From the NCBI GenBank assembly GCA_029747015.1, contig JAKOGI010000023.1:612501-676500 (forward strand): a stretch of DNA of 64,000 nt, in the 5' to 3' direction. Positions within the stretch are counted from its first letter, which is position 1; each line of letters begins with the position of its first letter. A program made the position numbers and the translations under genes. Shown here one piece after another: positions 22,925 to 35,339 of the stretch. The stretch comes from Carnegiea gigantea (lineage: Eukaryota > Streptophyta > Magnoliopsida > Caryophyllales > Cactaceae). Under the pieces are notes generated by a model. It had not been told where the DNA came from, ran no database searches, and saw nothing but the letters and a program-made list of their open reading frames with translations.

Positions 22925-24600
22925 ATAGTGAACCTAATTTTTCTAATCTCGTAGTAATCTAGGAATACCGTTAAATAATTTGGGAAACTCATTGGCTATA
23001 GGATTTCACTCTAAGTTGGGCCTATACGGGGTGGCCATCTATACTGCACATAAGTATCCCTAACAACTCTTTATTATCATCCTAAAATCTTGTATATCGG
23101 AGATAATTAAGATTGATTTTTGATGGTTGCTTCCCTTATATTCAATTTTTTCTCGCTCATGAGTAATAAGAATGACTAGTTTTCATTGCATTCAATGATC
23201 ACTTGATATTTGGTTAAGTAATCCATCCCTAAAATAACACCAAAGCCTCACATCTCTATTTTTGCCAAGCCAACAAGAAGGTTCTTTCCACCAACACTTA
23301 AAGGCCAGTTTCCAAATGAAACACCAATTTGTAGAATATAATCCACTGGGGTGGCTTACTCACAATTTATGATCGATGTCATATTGATTTTGTACAAAGT
23401 TTCTTAGTGAATTTGGGGATCACAAAAGAATGACTTGCACCTTAATCAAATAGAACATAAGCATAGATATTTATTAAGAAGAAAAGTACCTAACATAACT
23501 ACATTGTAGTCTCCCTCCTTATCTTCACCAAGGTGGAAAACTTAGCCTAGAGCTTGTGGTTTCTTACCTTCTTTCTTATTATTATCTGAAGTATGACCCT
23601 GTGGCACTGATGTTTGAGGTCAGCTTTTCCCTTGACTGTTGCCTTGGTTGTTCCATGATGCTTTTGAGTAATTAGCCACTAGATGCCTCAATTCATCATG
23701 ACTGTAGCATTATCCCTGAGTGCCTCTATAAGGTCCAAATTGATGATGAATGCACTTCCCTTTTAACCCCTTTTAGTATACTTTCCATTGTTTTGGTTCC
23801 TCCAGAGGTTGAACCTTTTTGTGTTCCTCTCAGGTTGGAAGTTAGAGCTTTAAGAACCAAATTTTCTCTTGGCTTGCACCTTCTACTTCTCTATAGCTTC
23901 ATTCTCATCCACAATCCTTGCTATCTTGACTTTTTTTAGTACATCCCTTGGTAGTTGGCATATAGGAATGGTCTGCTACTGTCTCCTTAAGCTTTCCTTT
24001 CAACCCATATTCAAATTGGTCCATTCTCATCTCATTAATAACCATGTAGTTATAGCAAAGCTAGTAAGATAATTGAGCTTACCTATGTACTCCATCAGCT
24101 CATGGTCTTCCCTTACTTAAACATAAGAAATTCCCACTCCTTAGCCCACTTATCATGCTTCGGATGGTACTTAGCATCCATAAAATTCTTAAATTTAGCC
24201 CATGCTAAGGGTTGCTCTCCCTTATGATGCTCAATATTAGAGTTGAGAAGGTCTGATCTGACATAATAACCCGACCTGAACCCAACTGAAGTTACTGAGA
24301 GAAAACCGAACCTAAGCGAACTGAACTGATTTTGACTCGAAGTAAACACGATTTGATTGTTTAGCTTGAAAACATGTTATTTTTCAATTTTAAATGGATC
24401 TTAACTATTTTTAAGGCTGACATGAAATTGACTAGTTTGTTAAAACGACCATTACTCAGCTTAACGTAATAGTTTCCCACCAATATTCTACTTCCTTCTC
24501 AAATTGATGGGTGACCCGTTGAAACTCATATCCCTCAAGACACTCCATCATAGGAAACATGTTTTGTATTTTCTTTAGCTACTCCTCATAAAGTAATGGG
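22925..24600 (-). pseudogene. Chromovirus gag and protease, broken
   Basis: On the minus strand, gag pieces read MFPMMECLEGYEFQRVTHQ and EYWWETIT near 24560-24480, then GEQPLAWAKFKNFMDAKYHP near 24230-24170, matching chromovirus capsid. A zinc knuckle near 23690 is degraded: CYSHDELRHLVANY has lost two of the three Cys. The protease active site near 23450 reads LFD, stop, GASHSF, so the Thr codon of the DTG triad is a stop (23442-23444). A likely insertion at 24236-24470 separates the two gag pieces. Confidence 0.6.
24236..24470. mobile_element. Possible small insertion in chromovirus gag
   Basis: Chromovirus gag is readable on both sides but not in this stretch, which instead contains CCGAACC/GAACTGAACTG-like words recalling the interior of hAT-type MITEs. 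No terminal inverted repeat or target duplication could be defined, so it may also be a diverged part of gag. Confidence 0.3.
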
Positions 24601-25755
24601 CCAGGCCTTCCTTTTAATTTTGGGGGTTTTATCTTATTGAAACCATGTGTATGGTTGTTAGTTAAAGAGAAGACGGTGGGGGTGTTCTCTTACATGGCAT
24701 TTGCTCACATAGGTACACATGCACGCATACAACAGCACTTAGCTCCATTTGAGTTAGAGGTTACATTCTTAGTAATTCATTCACAAACGTCAATCCAATG
24801 CATATGTCAATTTGAATAGTCACACAAACATACTAATTAATCATAAGACACTAGTAGTATTCATACACCATACACAGATAAGGAGATACAAGTAGTTAAG
24901 GTGCTTACCGTACTAGTAGGTGGCTTACTTATAAAATTTTTGACTTATGGTCACAAAATGACTACCACCTACGTTGTTAATCTTAATCAGAGTTTGGATT
25001 CCAAACCAGTTAGGTATGTCTGCCACATCATGCAAAGGTAGTCTACCACAACTTAGGTAGGATTAAGTGCTCCTATCGCTCTACATCATCAACATAGGTG
25101 ATACTTACTCTTCATCTGAGGAGCTAGCCTCATATTGGATGTATTCCTCTATTTTTGTATCCTTCGGGTCATGCACAGCAGAGATTGGTTAGAATCCACT
25201 AGCTAATTCTCCGATACTATTCACTCTGTTAGTTAGGTGATAGGTGTAAGCTATATGTAATCCCCTTCTTCTTTTAGCTCGAGCATGCGAGCCATGGTGC
25301 CTTCTCAACCCCTAGGGTAGTATAACCCATGAGTGTCTACCGGTCACACCCACAGATAAATTACCATCCTACATCTCATGACTTAGAAGGCTACATAAAA
25401 ACGGTATATCATCTATTGATTCTCAAATACTATCCTCCCTTGTCTTCCTGCCGGAATAACTTATCCCTGAGCAGGCCCTACTATCTTATTTAGAACAAGA
25501 TAGTCTACTACTGCTTGCCTCTTGATAACGTTATCACCTAGATTATTGAGTTAAGGCTCAACAAGCCTAAGGAAGTTACGTTCACCATCTCGCTCTAAGT
25601 AAAGTCAATTGACTCACAAAGACCGATATCAATTCGATAGTCAGGTATAAGGCACTCTGGACCCCAACAGTTGAAGGTTTTAACGCATCTCCAAAATAAG
25701 GCATTGTTCCACACCGTCATCCAAAAGGGCATAAAAACATAGTGGCTAAGGTCGA
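24601..25755. other. Probable chromovirus 5' region, not resolved
   Basis: This lies upstream (in minus-strand sense) of the chromovirus gag and should hold its leader, primer binding site and 5' LTR. A phrase aatcagagtttggattccaa at about 24998 is vaguely like the primer binding site read in reverse, but the match is poor. No LTR homologous to 17186-19650 was recognised. No gene is seen. Confidence 0.35.
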
Positions 25756-25764
25756 ATTCCATCC

Positions 25765-27760
25765 TAACCTGCTAATGCAAAGGCATGAAAGGAGTTTGAT
25801 GAACTATACCCTGATTTTGCATCTGACCCTCGGAATATGCATGGGCTGGCTAGTGATGGGTTTAATCCCTTTGGCGTTATGAGGAGCACATAGAGTACTC
25901 AGCCAGTTTTGCTAATTCCATATAATTTAACCCCTTCGTTGTGCATGAACCAGTCCTCAATTATATTATCGATGATTATTCCTGGAGAAAAGGCCTCGGA
26001 TATGGACGTTGATGTATATCTTCAGCCATTAATTAAAGAGTTAATGCAGTTATGGGACGGTGTAGATGCATATGATGCATACACAAAAAAGAGATTTACA
26101 TTGCGAGCTACACTTCACTCTACTATAAATGACTTCCTTGCATATGCTAATCTATCTGGGTGGAGTACAAAGGGTTGTTTTGCATGTCCATCTTGTGGGA
26201 AAAAGACTCAATAAGTTTGGTTGGAAAATGGACATAAGTTCTGCTACATGGGCCATCGCAGATGGTTACCAGAAGGTCATCCTTCTTGATATGACAAGGA
26301 TGGATTTGATGGAATTATGGAGTTTGGTAGTGCTCCAGCTCCTTCAACAGGGGCAAGTGTTCTTGCACAATTAAGGGAAGCAACATTTACATATGGAAAA
26401 GTTCAACCTAATATAGATGTTGATGAGCAGGATGAGGAACAAAATATGAAAGAAACGAAGCATTTTCTTTGATCTTGAATATTGGGGGTATAACAATCTT
26501 CGTCATAATCTGGATGTAATGCATATCGAGAAGAGTAATGTGATAATTTATTAGAAACTTTGTTAAATTTGGAAGGAAAGAGCAAGAATAACTTGAAAGC
26601 TAGTCAAGATCTTCAAGCAATGCACATAAAACCTGATCTACACCTAGTTTTGTTACCAAATAGCAAATATCATGTACCTCTAGCCTCGTACAATTTGTCT
26701 GTTGATGAGAAAACCTCACTGTTGAAGGTCTTGAAGCACTTACAGGTGCTAGATGGATATGCAAGCAATATCTAACAATGTATCAATTTGAAGGACCGCA
26801 AATTGTTTAATTTGCAGAGTCATGATTGCCATATTCTAATGCAAGAATTAATTCCAATTTCATGATAAGCAGTTAAGGATGATAATCTTGTAGATTTAGT
26901 ATGTGAGCTGTCTGCATTTTCTAAGCAATTATGTACAAAAGTGCTTGATGTTGAGGAATTGGATAAGCTACAAAACAAGGTGGTTCTCACATTATGTCGT
27001 ATGGAACAAGTATTTCGCCTTAGGTTTTTTACCATTATGGTGCATCTGATTGTGCACTTAATCGAGGAAGGCAAGCTTGGACGACCTGTATTCTACAGAT
27101 GGATGTACTCTACAGTGTGGTGGGACATTAAATTCTCTGGTTATATTTATATATTATTTATTTTGGCTATACATAAATGGAAATGATAAGTTAGTGGCAA
27201 ATTACAGGTATTTGGCACGGCTAAAAGGCTATGCTCGTAATCCAGCACAACCTGAGGGATGCATGGTGGAAGGATATATCGCACAAGAGTGCATAACTTT
27301 TTACTCATGATACATCGAAGGGGAAGAGGCTATTTTCAATCGTCTACAAAGGAATGATGACACTATACCTAATGCAGAAATGTATTTGTTTGACAGTGGT
27401 GAACAACCTAATAGACAAGTTGTGATGGTGGAATTGGATGAGTTAAGTTGTAAACAAGCCCATCGTACGTGCTCCTCCACGTTGATGGGGTGGACTTTTA
27501 TCATAGGTTAGTTTATTTTATCTTGCGTCCTTTGGTGATAAACGTTAAATGTTAGTAATATTCATTTAATCAAGTTATAATTTGTAGGTCTTTCTTGGAG
27601 AAACGTATTGCATTTTGTTCATAAGAGCCTAGTGATAAGGTTAAACAAAAATGGTTGCTTGAGGACTTTCCTAGTTGGTTGCAACAAATTGTAACTTCAA
27701 AAAATTATGATGATTGTTCCTTAAAACCATGATTAGATGCATTATTAATGTGTGTGTTCA
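25765..27760 (+). pseudogene. TNP2 transposase with DUF4218 region, 5' truncated and broken
   Basis: CACTA transposase catalyses cut-and-paste movement. Visible blocks: FDELYPDFASDPRN-like sequence near 25795; ASDGFNPFGVMRS near 25850; VYLQPLIKELMQLWDGVDAY; TINDFLAYANLSGWSTKGCF with ACPSCGKKT; near 26480 the FDLEYWGYNNLRHNLDVMHI segment; then LHLVLLPNSKYHVPLASYNL. From 26940, VEELDKLQNKVVLTLC and FFTIMVHLIVHLIEEGKLG and, near 27210, RLKGYARNPAQPEGCM match the DUF4218 domain that follows TNP2. An intron with good borders (cataggttag to ttgtaggt, about 27508-27587) lies before SFLEKRIAFCS. Several stops and shifts are present, so the product is dead. Confidence 0.75.
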
Positions 27761-27780
27761 ATTGTTTAGGTTCTTAATAT

Positions 27781-28425
27781 GGATGCTAATGATCCAAAAT
27801 TAAAAGTGCTAAGAGCTGTGGCTCAAGGTCCGAACACCATAGCCAAAAGACTGAAAGCCTTCAATATCAATGGCTATAGATTTCACATTTAGGCTCGAGA
27901 TGAGACAAAGAAGACTCAAAACTATGGGGTTATGATCGAAGCTAACGGAACACCTTACTATGGAAAGATCACCGATATTATTGAGTTGGACTACTTTTTC
28001 AAATATAAAGTAGTTTTATTTTGATGTGATTGGGTAGATGTAAACTCAAGTTGGGGTTGAAAAAAGGACAAAAGGGGTTTCACCCTTCTTAATTTCTCAT
28101 ATAAGATTTATACATGAAGCGTATTAAAGGATAACCCGTATATCCTCTCTCTTAAGCAAATCAGGTATTTTATGTCGAGGTTGAGAAGGACAAAGGGTGG
28201 GTACATATTGTGAGAGTGAAGCCAAGAGATAATTATCAATTAGGATCCACCATGGTAGATGATGATGAATTGTATCCACAATGCGTACCTCCTAATATTT
28301 CAAAAGAAGATGAGCTCAGAGATCCAACTAATTGCGCTACTGTTAGTAGTGAGGAACGAGATCATTACCATTCGTTTCTTAGTGTCCTTGATGTTCATAT
28401 AGGTTTCTATTTTGTGAAATAGGAA
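27781..28425 (+). pseudogene. DUF4216-like C-terminal part of the CACTA transposase
   Basis: Readable pieces QNYGVMIEANGTPYYGKITD, IIELDYFFKYKVVLF, a stop, CDWVDV, then QVFYVEVEKDKGWVHIVRVK and PRDNYQLG match the DUF4216 domain that normally ends the TNP2 protein, followed by an acidic tail (VDDDELYPQCVPPNISKEDE). The stop at about 28022 and the shift after WVDV break it. It belongs to the same gene as the entry just upstream. Confidence 0.65.
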
Positions 28426-28739
28426 GATAGAACTTCTATCATTTTTTCATTTTGGTTTCATTTATCAACAGCCAGTGACATTTGGTTTAAGTTTTTTCAG
28501 TTTAGATCTTGATATTAATTGGTTTTGTTACATAAGTATAAAAGTTGCTGCAGTATTGATCCTAACTTTATTTTTCTCATTTTGAGTATGAAGTTAGACA
28601 TGTGTCATACTACATATACGAGCGTGGTGGTGCCTGCGATTGTACTGATACAACAGTGTTGATTCTGACTTTATTTTTCACATTTAGAGTATGAACTAGC
28701 ACACGTGTTGAATTTAAGTGTTTAGGCACAGTGGTCATG

Positions 28740-31182
28740 TTCCGATCCAGGATTACTTTTAAAGAATACCTTAAGTCCATTGAACATGAAACTTTAGCAG
28801 GTGAAGATGTGTCCTTAAATGATATTGACATGGTGCCTGATTTGGAAGAAGAAGATCTCAAAGCCGATGAAGACAATGCTTCTGAATGAAGGGTTTCAAT
28901 TGATGTTAATCCTTCTCTTATTAGCGTCCCTAAAGATTTTAATGATGATAAAGAGGTGTTGATCATTGGTAATGGAATCTGAGATACTCATGTAGCCAAT
29001 TAATTTCCACAATTTTTGTATTCGCTGCAAAGTCTATTGTAACTATGATAAGCTAATTGTTTTCTTCTTCTTTTAAATCCAGGCGAACAAGGCAATGCTA
29101 GAAAGTTTAGACGGAGAATTATTATGAATGTGGTATATAAATTGGTTCCTCCAGAAAGGATTATGTTACCTTTGAACAAGTGGTTGCAACCAATCAAGAA
29201 GGCAGGAAGTCTTTTTAACAGGTTCCTTGCCGATGTCGCAAAGAGGGCTAGTCTATGTCCTCTTAACCATGACGATTGGTGATTACTACCCTAATGCTTT
29301 AGAGGTCGGATCATAATGTTTATCAGGGTAAGCTTTTAAAATGAGGTACGACATATTATCTGGTAGTAACTACTTGTATTTATTACTTGAACTTTGATAC
29401 AGAAAGTTTCTGCTGCCGGATGGTGTAGAAGTTAATAATAGAATTCTACAATCAGTTGGAGAAAAGGTTCGAGGTTATAAGTAGTCCTTGAGAAGCGAAC
29501 ATGTCAAAATGGATACCACTAAGGAAGTATTACACAATTTGGAACAGACCAAACGCCCGTCCGGTATAAGTGACCAGATGTCGCTTGCTTTGGTGGATTA
29601 TTTCCTTTCGGAAAAGTTTCAGATAAGCATACTTTTTTACGATTCTGTTGAGTCATCATTCTTTATGTCAAGTAAGCATTAGCAATGTCATTTGATATGA
29701 ATTAATGCCAGTTGAGGCTGTGTTTAGGCATCATTATTCGGGTAAGCATAGTAGCAGACCACTTCAAAACCCTTGTTGCCATCCTTTACTATGGAGCAGC
29801 ACTCCTAATGTTAAGGTTGTGTTACATATGTAGCTGTTAAATTTGAGTGTGTGTTGCAAGTGGGAAGTTGGAAATGTGGAGTGAATGCTAATGATAAGAT
29901 TATTGTTTACGCCAACACAGCATAATTAATTGTCTTTATGTGGGCAGCAATGTTACGATGCTTAATTCATTTATCTAATTCAGGTTTGATATGAGCTTAA
30001 ATCTTTGACCCTTATATCCAGCCCTACATCTGGAAGGATAATATAGAATTGAATGACATGATGATTGTAGGAATATTGAGACAAAACTTTACCATTATCC
30101 ATTATTTGCTTAGTTGTTGTCTTTATTATCAATCATTTTCGTAGTTTAATTAATTGTGTATGTGCAGTTTATGACTGAATGCTAAGCATAAGATCACTAG
30201 TTTGCTCCCCAAGTAGCATCAGCATCAGCAGAACACTTCAAACCCCCCGGTGCAGTTTATGACTGAACACTTGAAACCCTTATTTGTGAATATGTTTTGC
30301 CATTTACTTAAAAAATATCATAATAATACCCCCCATTTCTGGTTAAGTTATACTTAGTGTTTGAGTCTTTGAATATTCCTATTGAATTATGGCCTACAGA
30401 AATGGTCTGGAAATGGAAAACGAGTAAGAGGAAAGCAGCTACATCCATATACTAATGGGTCATAAAGTTTCGCAATCAAAACCGAAAAGTTTGTATGTTC
30501 ATCACGTTTTTTATGTTTATATTAGTATTGTACCCTTACAATGAAGACTTTCAACAATATGTACTCTTGTTGCACTAGTGTTATACGCTTGCAATGAAGA
30601 CTATTTTGTATTCTACTATATACTAAATGCTTTAATTACGCATATGTATTAATTCATTTACAGGAGAAGGAGCATCAAAGAGAACCTGGTCCCTTAGAAT
30701 GGTTTACGGAGACACATTAGGATAAAGATGGGTCTTACCATGAGCCCGCAAGCCAAAAGTTTATGGTATGGGCTGTACACAATTTTTCCTTATTTTTTCA
30801 TAATTTTGCATAAAACATGTCATTGTTTTGTAAAATAATAAAAGTGTGATGATAGATTTTGGCATCGATTTGTATAGGATACTACCCTTGGCATTGTTAA
30901 ACAAAAGACGGGTACTTCAAATGTGGTATTATCGGAAACAATAGTACAAGCAGAGGCTTTTGCTTACCATTAACTAATGGGGCCTGAAGTAGTGGGAGGG
31001 TTAGAGGAGTAAGGTATGAAGTGTCCTCTAATCAGCCTCATGGAAAACGCATTTGTCAAAATGGGATTAGAGCTTCAAATACTACCATTGTTAGTGAATT
31101 ATTAAAAGAGGTCCAGTCTTTACGCCAAGAGGTGGCTTACTTGAAGTCTCAACGAAATGATGATGCGACTGTTGCGTCTTAG
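28740..31182 (+). pseudogene. Second CACTA gene, Transposase_24 (Ptta/En/Spm)-like, broken
   Basis: Exon-like pieces spread over 2.4 kb include NRFLADVAKRASLCPLNHDD followed by W near 29215-29280; LLPDGVEVNNRILQSVGEKV near 29410-29470; RPSGISDQMSLALVDYFLSE and KFQ near 29550-29620; REPGPLEWFTETH near 30680; and a coiled-coil end VSELLKEVQSLRQEVAYLKS with a stop at 31180-31182. The order and wording fit the plant Ptta/En/Spm transposase family, thought to bind element DNA. Introns are implied by the gaps. Internal stops (for example after ETH) suggest a pseudogene. Confidence 0.55.
29754..29826 (+). repeat. Internal CACTA repeat, copy 1
   Basis: The segment from gcagaccact to ttaaggttgtgtta, including agcactcctaatgttaagg, recurs at 33764-33836 with scattered differences. 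Both copies are non-coding. Confidence 0.65.
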
Positions 31183-31249
31183 GTCAAATCAGTTGTCTCC
31201 TTATATTTCCGTAGTAGTTACCACGAATGTTGGATAATAAATATATTTT

Positions 31250-33540
31250 GCGTGAGGTACATGGTAACTTCTTTGCTTGATTATACTGTTGAAGAGAACA
31301 GGATGACTAAATCATTCTTACATGTTGAACGTAGAAGAGACGCTCTGAGAACGAGTTCTAGATTACCTGAAAGCAATGAGACAAGTCTTAGCAACGCCAG
31401 AGAAATGGAAAATCCTATTATATTAGGGGATACAGGCAAACTTGTGCAAACATCTGCAAAATAAGTGATCCTCTAAACATAAATGAATTGTTTTTTAAAA
31501 AAACATTGTAACACCTGATATTGTACTTTAATTTGTAGGTGGTTTAGCCAAGAAGCAGTGTCGGAGGCAAAGAGAATGTACAGGTTTTGTACAAAAATAC
31601 CTACCTCTTTTTGCAATTCCCCACTCCTTGCAAATTCTCCCCTCCTGTTCATTAGTTGTTTCTGATGAATGTTAGTGGGTAGATAATGCTCTTCAACAAA
31701 TGGCCTACATATGTCAGTATATAACTGTTATACATTTGTATTAGCCGAATACCATCCATGGAGTTAGCAAGTCTTCCGGAAGTCAAATGAGCAAGAAGCA
31801 TGTTAGCATGACAAATGAGATGGGAAATTCCATGACATTCGGTTCTGGGCATGTAACTCAAAATACGAACAAGCCTCGATTGCCCAATTTGTTAAATCAG
31901 GTAAGTGCCTATTGACTGCTCAGAAATATGCCATTAAATCCAGTAAGCACCTTTAATAATTAACTTTTAGTTTATAATTCATATTTTAATCCACTCGTAG
32001 GTGGATAACCAAAATGTAAGATTTCGGGGGAAGACAAATGCCATAGGTTCCTCAAACCCAAAGGAACTAAACATTGCTCAAAGGCTTAACTTTGACTAGG
32101 TAAGAATGCAAAGATGATATATTAGTCTTTAATCTTAGTGTCTTATGCGAGTCAAACCATCAAGAAGCATGTTAGCGTGATAAATGACATGGGAAAATCC
32201 ATGATGGTGGTTGATGGACATGTAACACAAAATATGAACAAGTCACGATTGTCCAATTTGTCAAATCAAGTACGTGCTTTTTCTATACACAAAAATGTAT
32301 CATTAAATCTAATAAACACCATTACCAATGAACTCTTAGTTTTTAAAGTTGCTCCTCGTATTGTAATTCTTTGTAGGTGGATGAGCAAAATATAAGAGTT
32401 GGGAAGAAGACAGATGTTATAGGTTCCTTAAACTCAAAAGAACTGAACATTGCTGAAAGCCTTAACTTTGACCAAACAGAGCAGGTAAGGATGTAAGGAT
32501 TTTTGATGAAGGATTTTGAATGTAATACTGGATACAATGATGACATACTGAAAAGCATCTATTTATTCTTCATTTATAATTATTAGTTATGTCTCCATTT
32601 GTATAATTTGGTAAGTTATTTGACAATTATTTTAATTTAGCTGAATCATATTCAAGGAATTACCAAGGATCCCAACTTTACTTATGTGCACTCACCACTC
32701 TCAAATCAACCCAATTGTTCTATAGGATTCAAGTCTTCAGGAATAAATGGGCAGCTTGGACAATGAAGTCAATTTGTGATAACTCAAATGTGTTAATTTT
32801 TTCATCTTATCTTATATGATTTAAATTAGAATATAGATTGTTCAGCTTATTTTCCTCTTATTGTCATTTTAATTAGGAAAACTGTGACAAAGGTATGTCA
32901 CAAGTTGCATTTAGGTCTTCTAATTATGAAGGGGTTGCGAGAGGTGGATGTCGTATGGTCTTTGAAAATGATACTTCTCGCCTACACAAAATTCGATTGC
33001 AATGCAAAAGAGGAAAGAAGTGGACACTTCTAATCTTCAGCATGGTATCAATTTGTCTAAAAAGCAATCAACTATAACACAACATCAGCCTGTATCTAAT
33101 CAAGTAAGTCATCGAAGAAATATACCAATGACTAGACAACCATTTTGTCCCCTTTTCTTTTAATGCAACTATGTGGTTATCTTCCCTTTTTTTCTTTAGT
33201 ATCTCAATCAAATGATTTAATTTCAATTATTTTTAAGCTTGATCTTGCTGCTATCGAGAACTTAGTGGATAAACTGATTGGGGAAAATCTAGACACGGTA
33301 AGAAGTTTTAGGACTCCAAAGAGAAGACAATTTGCTCATTTGTTTCTAGGTGGCATGGTACGCACAATATATGGTATCTTACTTTTATGGTTTGATTGAT
33401 CATTTACTTTTGCGTAACTAAGTGAAACATCTTTTATTGTAGGCTTTTAATGAGTGCAAACATAGGGTGGATAAGGATATTCTGAGTAAGATCATTTAGA
33501 GTAAGTTGATGGCAACTCTATAATCAACGTGGTAAGAATA
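31250..33540 (+). pseudogene. Unrecognised multi-exon coding remnant in the CACTA element
   Basis: Several short exon-like frames follow each other: YMVTSLLDYTVEENRMTKSF and SLSNAREMENPIILGDTGK (31252-31464); a duplicated pair of exons (31750-32500); NHIQGITKDPNFTYVHSPLS (32640 onward); MSQVAFRSSNYEGVARGGCR (32895 onward); LDLAAIENLVDKLIGENLDT and FRTPKRRQFAHLFLGGM (33240-33360). Boundaries often look like plant splice sites (aatcaggtaagtg; actcgtaggtgg). I do not recognise the product. It could be the 3' part of a CACTA accessory gene or a host gene piece captured by the element. Confidence 0.4.
31750..32500 (+). repeat. Tandem duplication of an exon-intron-exon block
   Basis: The blocks at about 31783-32101 and 32151-32483 are homologous. 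The first exons read KKHVSMTNEMGNSMTFGSGH and KKHVSVINDMGKSMMVVDGH; the second exons read FRGKTNAIGSSNPKELNIAQ and VGKKTDVIGSLNSKELNIAE. The intron between them is also shared (gccattaaatccagtaagcacc against tcattaaatctaataaacacc). The reading frame is kept across copies although the DNA has clearly diverged. Confidence 0.7.
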
Positions 33541-33619
33541 TGATCCTTGATTTTTTTTTATGTTGGAAATGGTTCGTATTGATGATATGGAATGAATGGA
33601 TCAAGCAGCAAAAACTGCG

Positions 33620-33840
33620 CCAGAAACAGTGTAGTTTATGACTGTAAATTAGGGGCTGTTTATGACTGAAAATCCATGGTTGTTTATGACTGAAAATTAG
33701 TGACCATTAAACTGCACCAGAAACTGCTCCAACAGCAGTTTATGACTGAAAATTAGCTCTAGCAGACCACTGATTAAAACGCTTATTGGTAGCCTTTATT
33801 ATGGAATAGCACTCCTAATGTTAAGGTTGTGTTGCTATCT
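33620..33840. repeat. Clustered gtttatgactgaaaattag repeats and internal repeat copy 2
   Basis: The word gtttatgactg occurs four times between 33620 and 33750, usually followed by (a/t)aaat(t/c). It also occurs at about 30170 and 30255 in the same transposon. It is followed at 33764-33836 by the second copy of the segment found at 29754-29826. Confidence 0.65.
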
Positions 33841-35335
33841 TTATTATTCGTTACGGAGCAACACTAGCAGCATCTACCTGTGCGTACTAGTTGATTGTCT
33901 AAGGGTTGTCCTGGTGATCCATAAGCTTTTAGTTCATCATTTTAGGAATTTTAAGCTCTGATTATATAAGGGTTGTCCTAATGTTAAGTCCTGGTGATTA
34001 AAATGTCTTCAAATAAATAGTTGTTGTTTGATTAATACAAAAGTTCTTAGATCAAAAGTCTTTTGATCATGTCGATGGATAAGTGTTGTTTCAAGATGTA
34101 CGACAACCCTAACTGAGTAGTGCAAGGACACATTATTAGTTGCTATATAGCTATTTGAGTGAATTGGAAATGTACTTAGAAGGTCCTTTATAAATCAGAT
34201 CAATTTAGCCTTCAGAGCTTTTGATCATAGGTAAGTGATATAGAAGCCCCACGCTGTGAAATAAACTTTCAAAGCGTACTTTTGGCAATTCGATTCTTTG
34301 AATGTTTTGCTAACTCATGTGACGTAGAGTTGTTTTATGAGCCTCCTTACAATCTAATTGCTGCTACTAGATTTAGAGTCATTTGATAAGGCATAAGTTG
34401 CTTTTACATTGTTGATATTAAAGTAAACTTGCATTCGAGATGAAATATTAGACATATATATGGTTTGTTGGTGCTTTGTGTGCTATGCTTGTTGAGACAT
34501 GCTGCTATTATTATTGTACTACAATGCTATTGGTGTTGCTGTTGCAGTTATAGTAGTTGCAGTCACATTTTTGACATTACTGTTAGTTTTTTCTCACCAT
34601 TTTAGGAATTCTATCTCTCACTCTCTTACTCACGCTTTCCACTTCAACTTTGATGTCATTGTTGTGCTGCTCATAAGGAGATGCTAACAGTATTAGTTCT
34701 ATTGCTGTCAGTTTTTTCCTTTTCATAGTCATTCGATTTGGAATTAATACCTCTTATTTCTTCTTAGATTGCCAGGTTATGTGATTTTACCACTATAAAA
34801 CAACTGAAGTATGATTACTTATTGGCAAATTCTTGTGACTTGAAATTTGCTTCTCTATTTTGTCGGATGCTGAGAGTAATTAGTTTGATTTCTCTAACCT
34901 ATCTTTTTTTTTTGGGTGAACATTTTAGATTATTTCATATGGCAAATAAGGATGTAGAATGACTTGGCTCACATGATGGTCGAAGAAAGTTGGAAGAATA
35001 TTGCTAGAAGTACATTAGGGGATAGCTAGCAAATGCCATTAATTTTTTTGTTCTATACAACAAACTTCAAAGTTGGTTCTATATGTGCGCTCGGTACATT
35101 TTGACGTGCTATAAAATACGGCTGATATATACAATTTATTGGTAAATAAACCTTTTTAAGGTATATGTGTGTGTGTGCGCGCGTGCAAGTGTGTTCTACA
35201 AACTTTTTTCCAACTAATATCCATACGCAATGCTAGTAATTGATATAGAGTTTATTATAAATATAAATTCTATATTAATTATGAACATTTTTTTAAAAAA
35301 AAGTGCAAGAATTTGACAACACTAGTAAATGTGAG
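33841..35335. other. Non-coding right part of the CACTA element
   Basis: AT-rich DNA without a supported gene. It includes a short (GT)n/(GC)n run at 35166-35184 and a T-rich stretch near 34900. Short frames such as one at 34499-34687 are hydrophobic by composition and resemble no family. Confidence 0.5.
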
Positions 35336-35339
35336 AAAA

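Larger units (their letters stand above)
19651..24600 (-). mobile_element. Tekay/Del-like chromovirus, internal region, minus strand
   Basis: Reading the minus strand from 24600 down gives gag, a degraded zinc knuckle near 23690, protease near 23440, RT, RNase H and integrase with its C-terminal extension, then the 3' end. That order (RT-RNase H-integrase) is Ty3/gypsy. The integrase C-terminal wording is that of chromoviruses. It is interrupted by a hAT-like MITE at 22318-22903 and probably by another insertion at 24236-24470. All domains carry stops or frameshifts. Confidence 0.75.

Noticed and set aside
34499..34687. Hydrophobic 62-codon frame as a small membrane protein
   Set aside because: Val/Leu-rich from simple AT/GT composition in the non-coding part of the CACTA element; no family resemblance.
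35166..35184. GT/GC simple repeat as Z-DNA or origin signal
   Set aside because: Short microsatellite without flanking structure; common in plant non-coding DNA.
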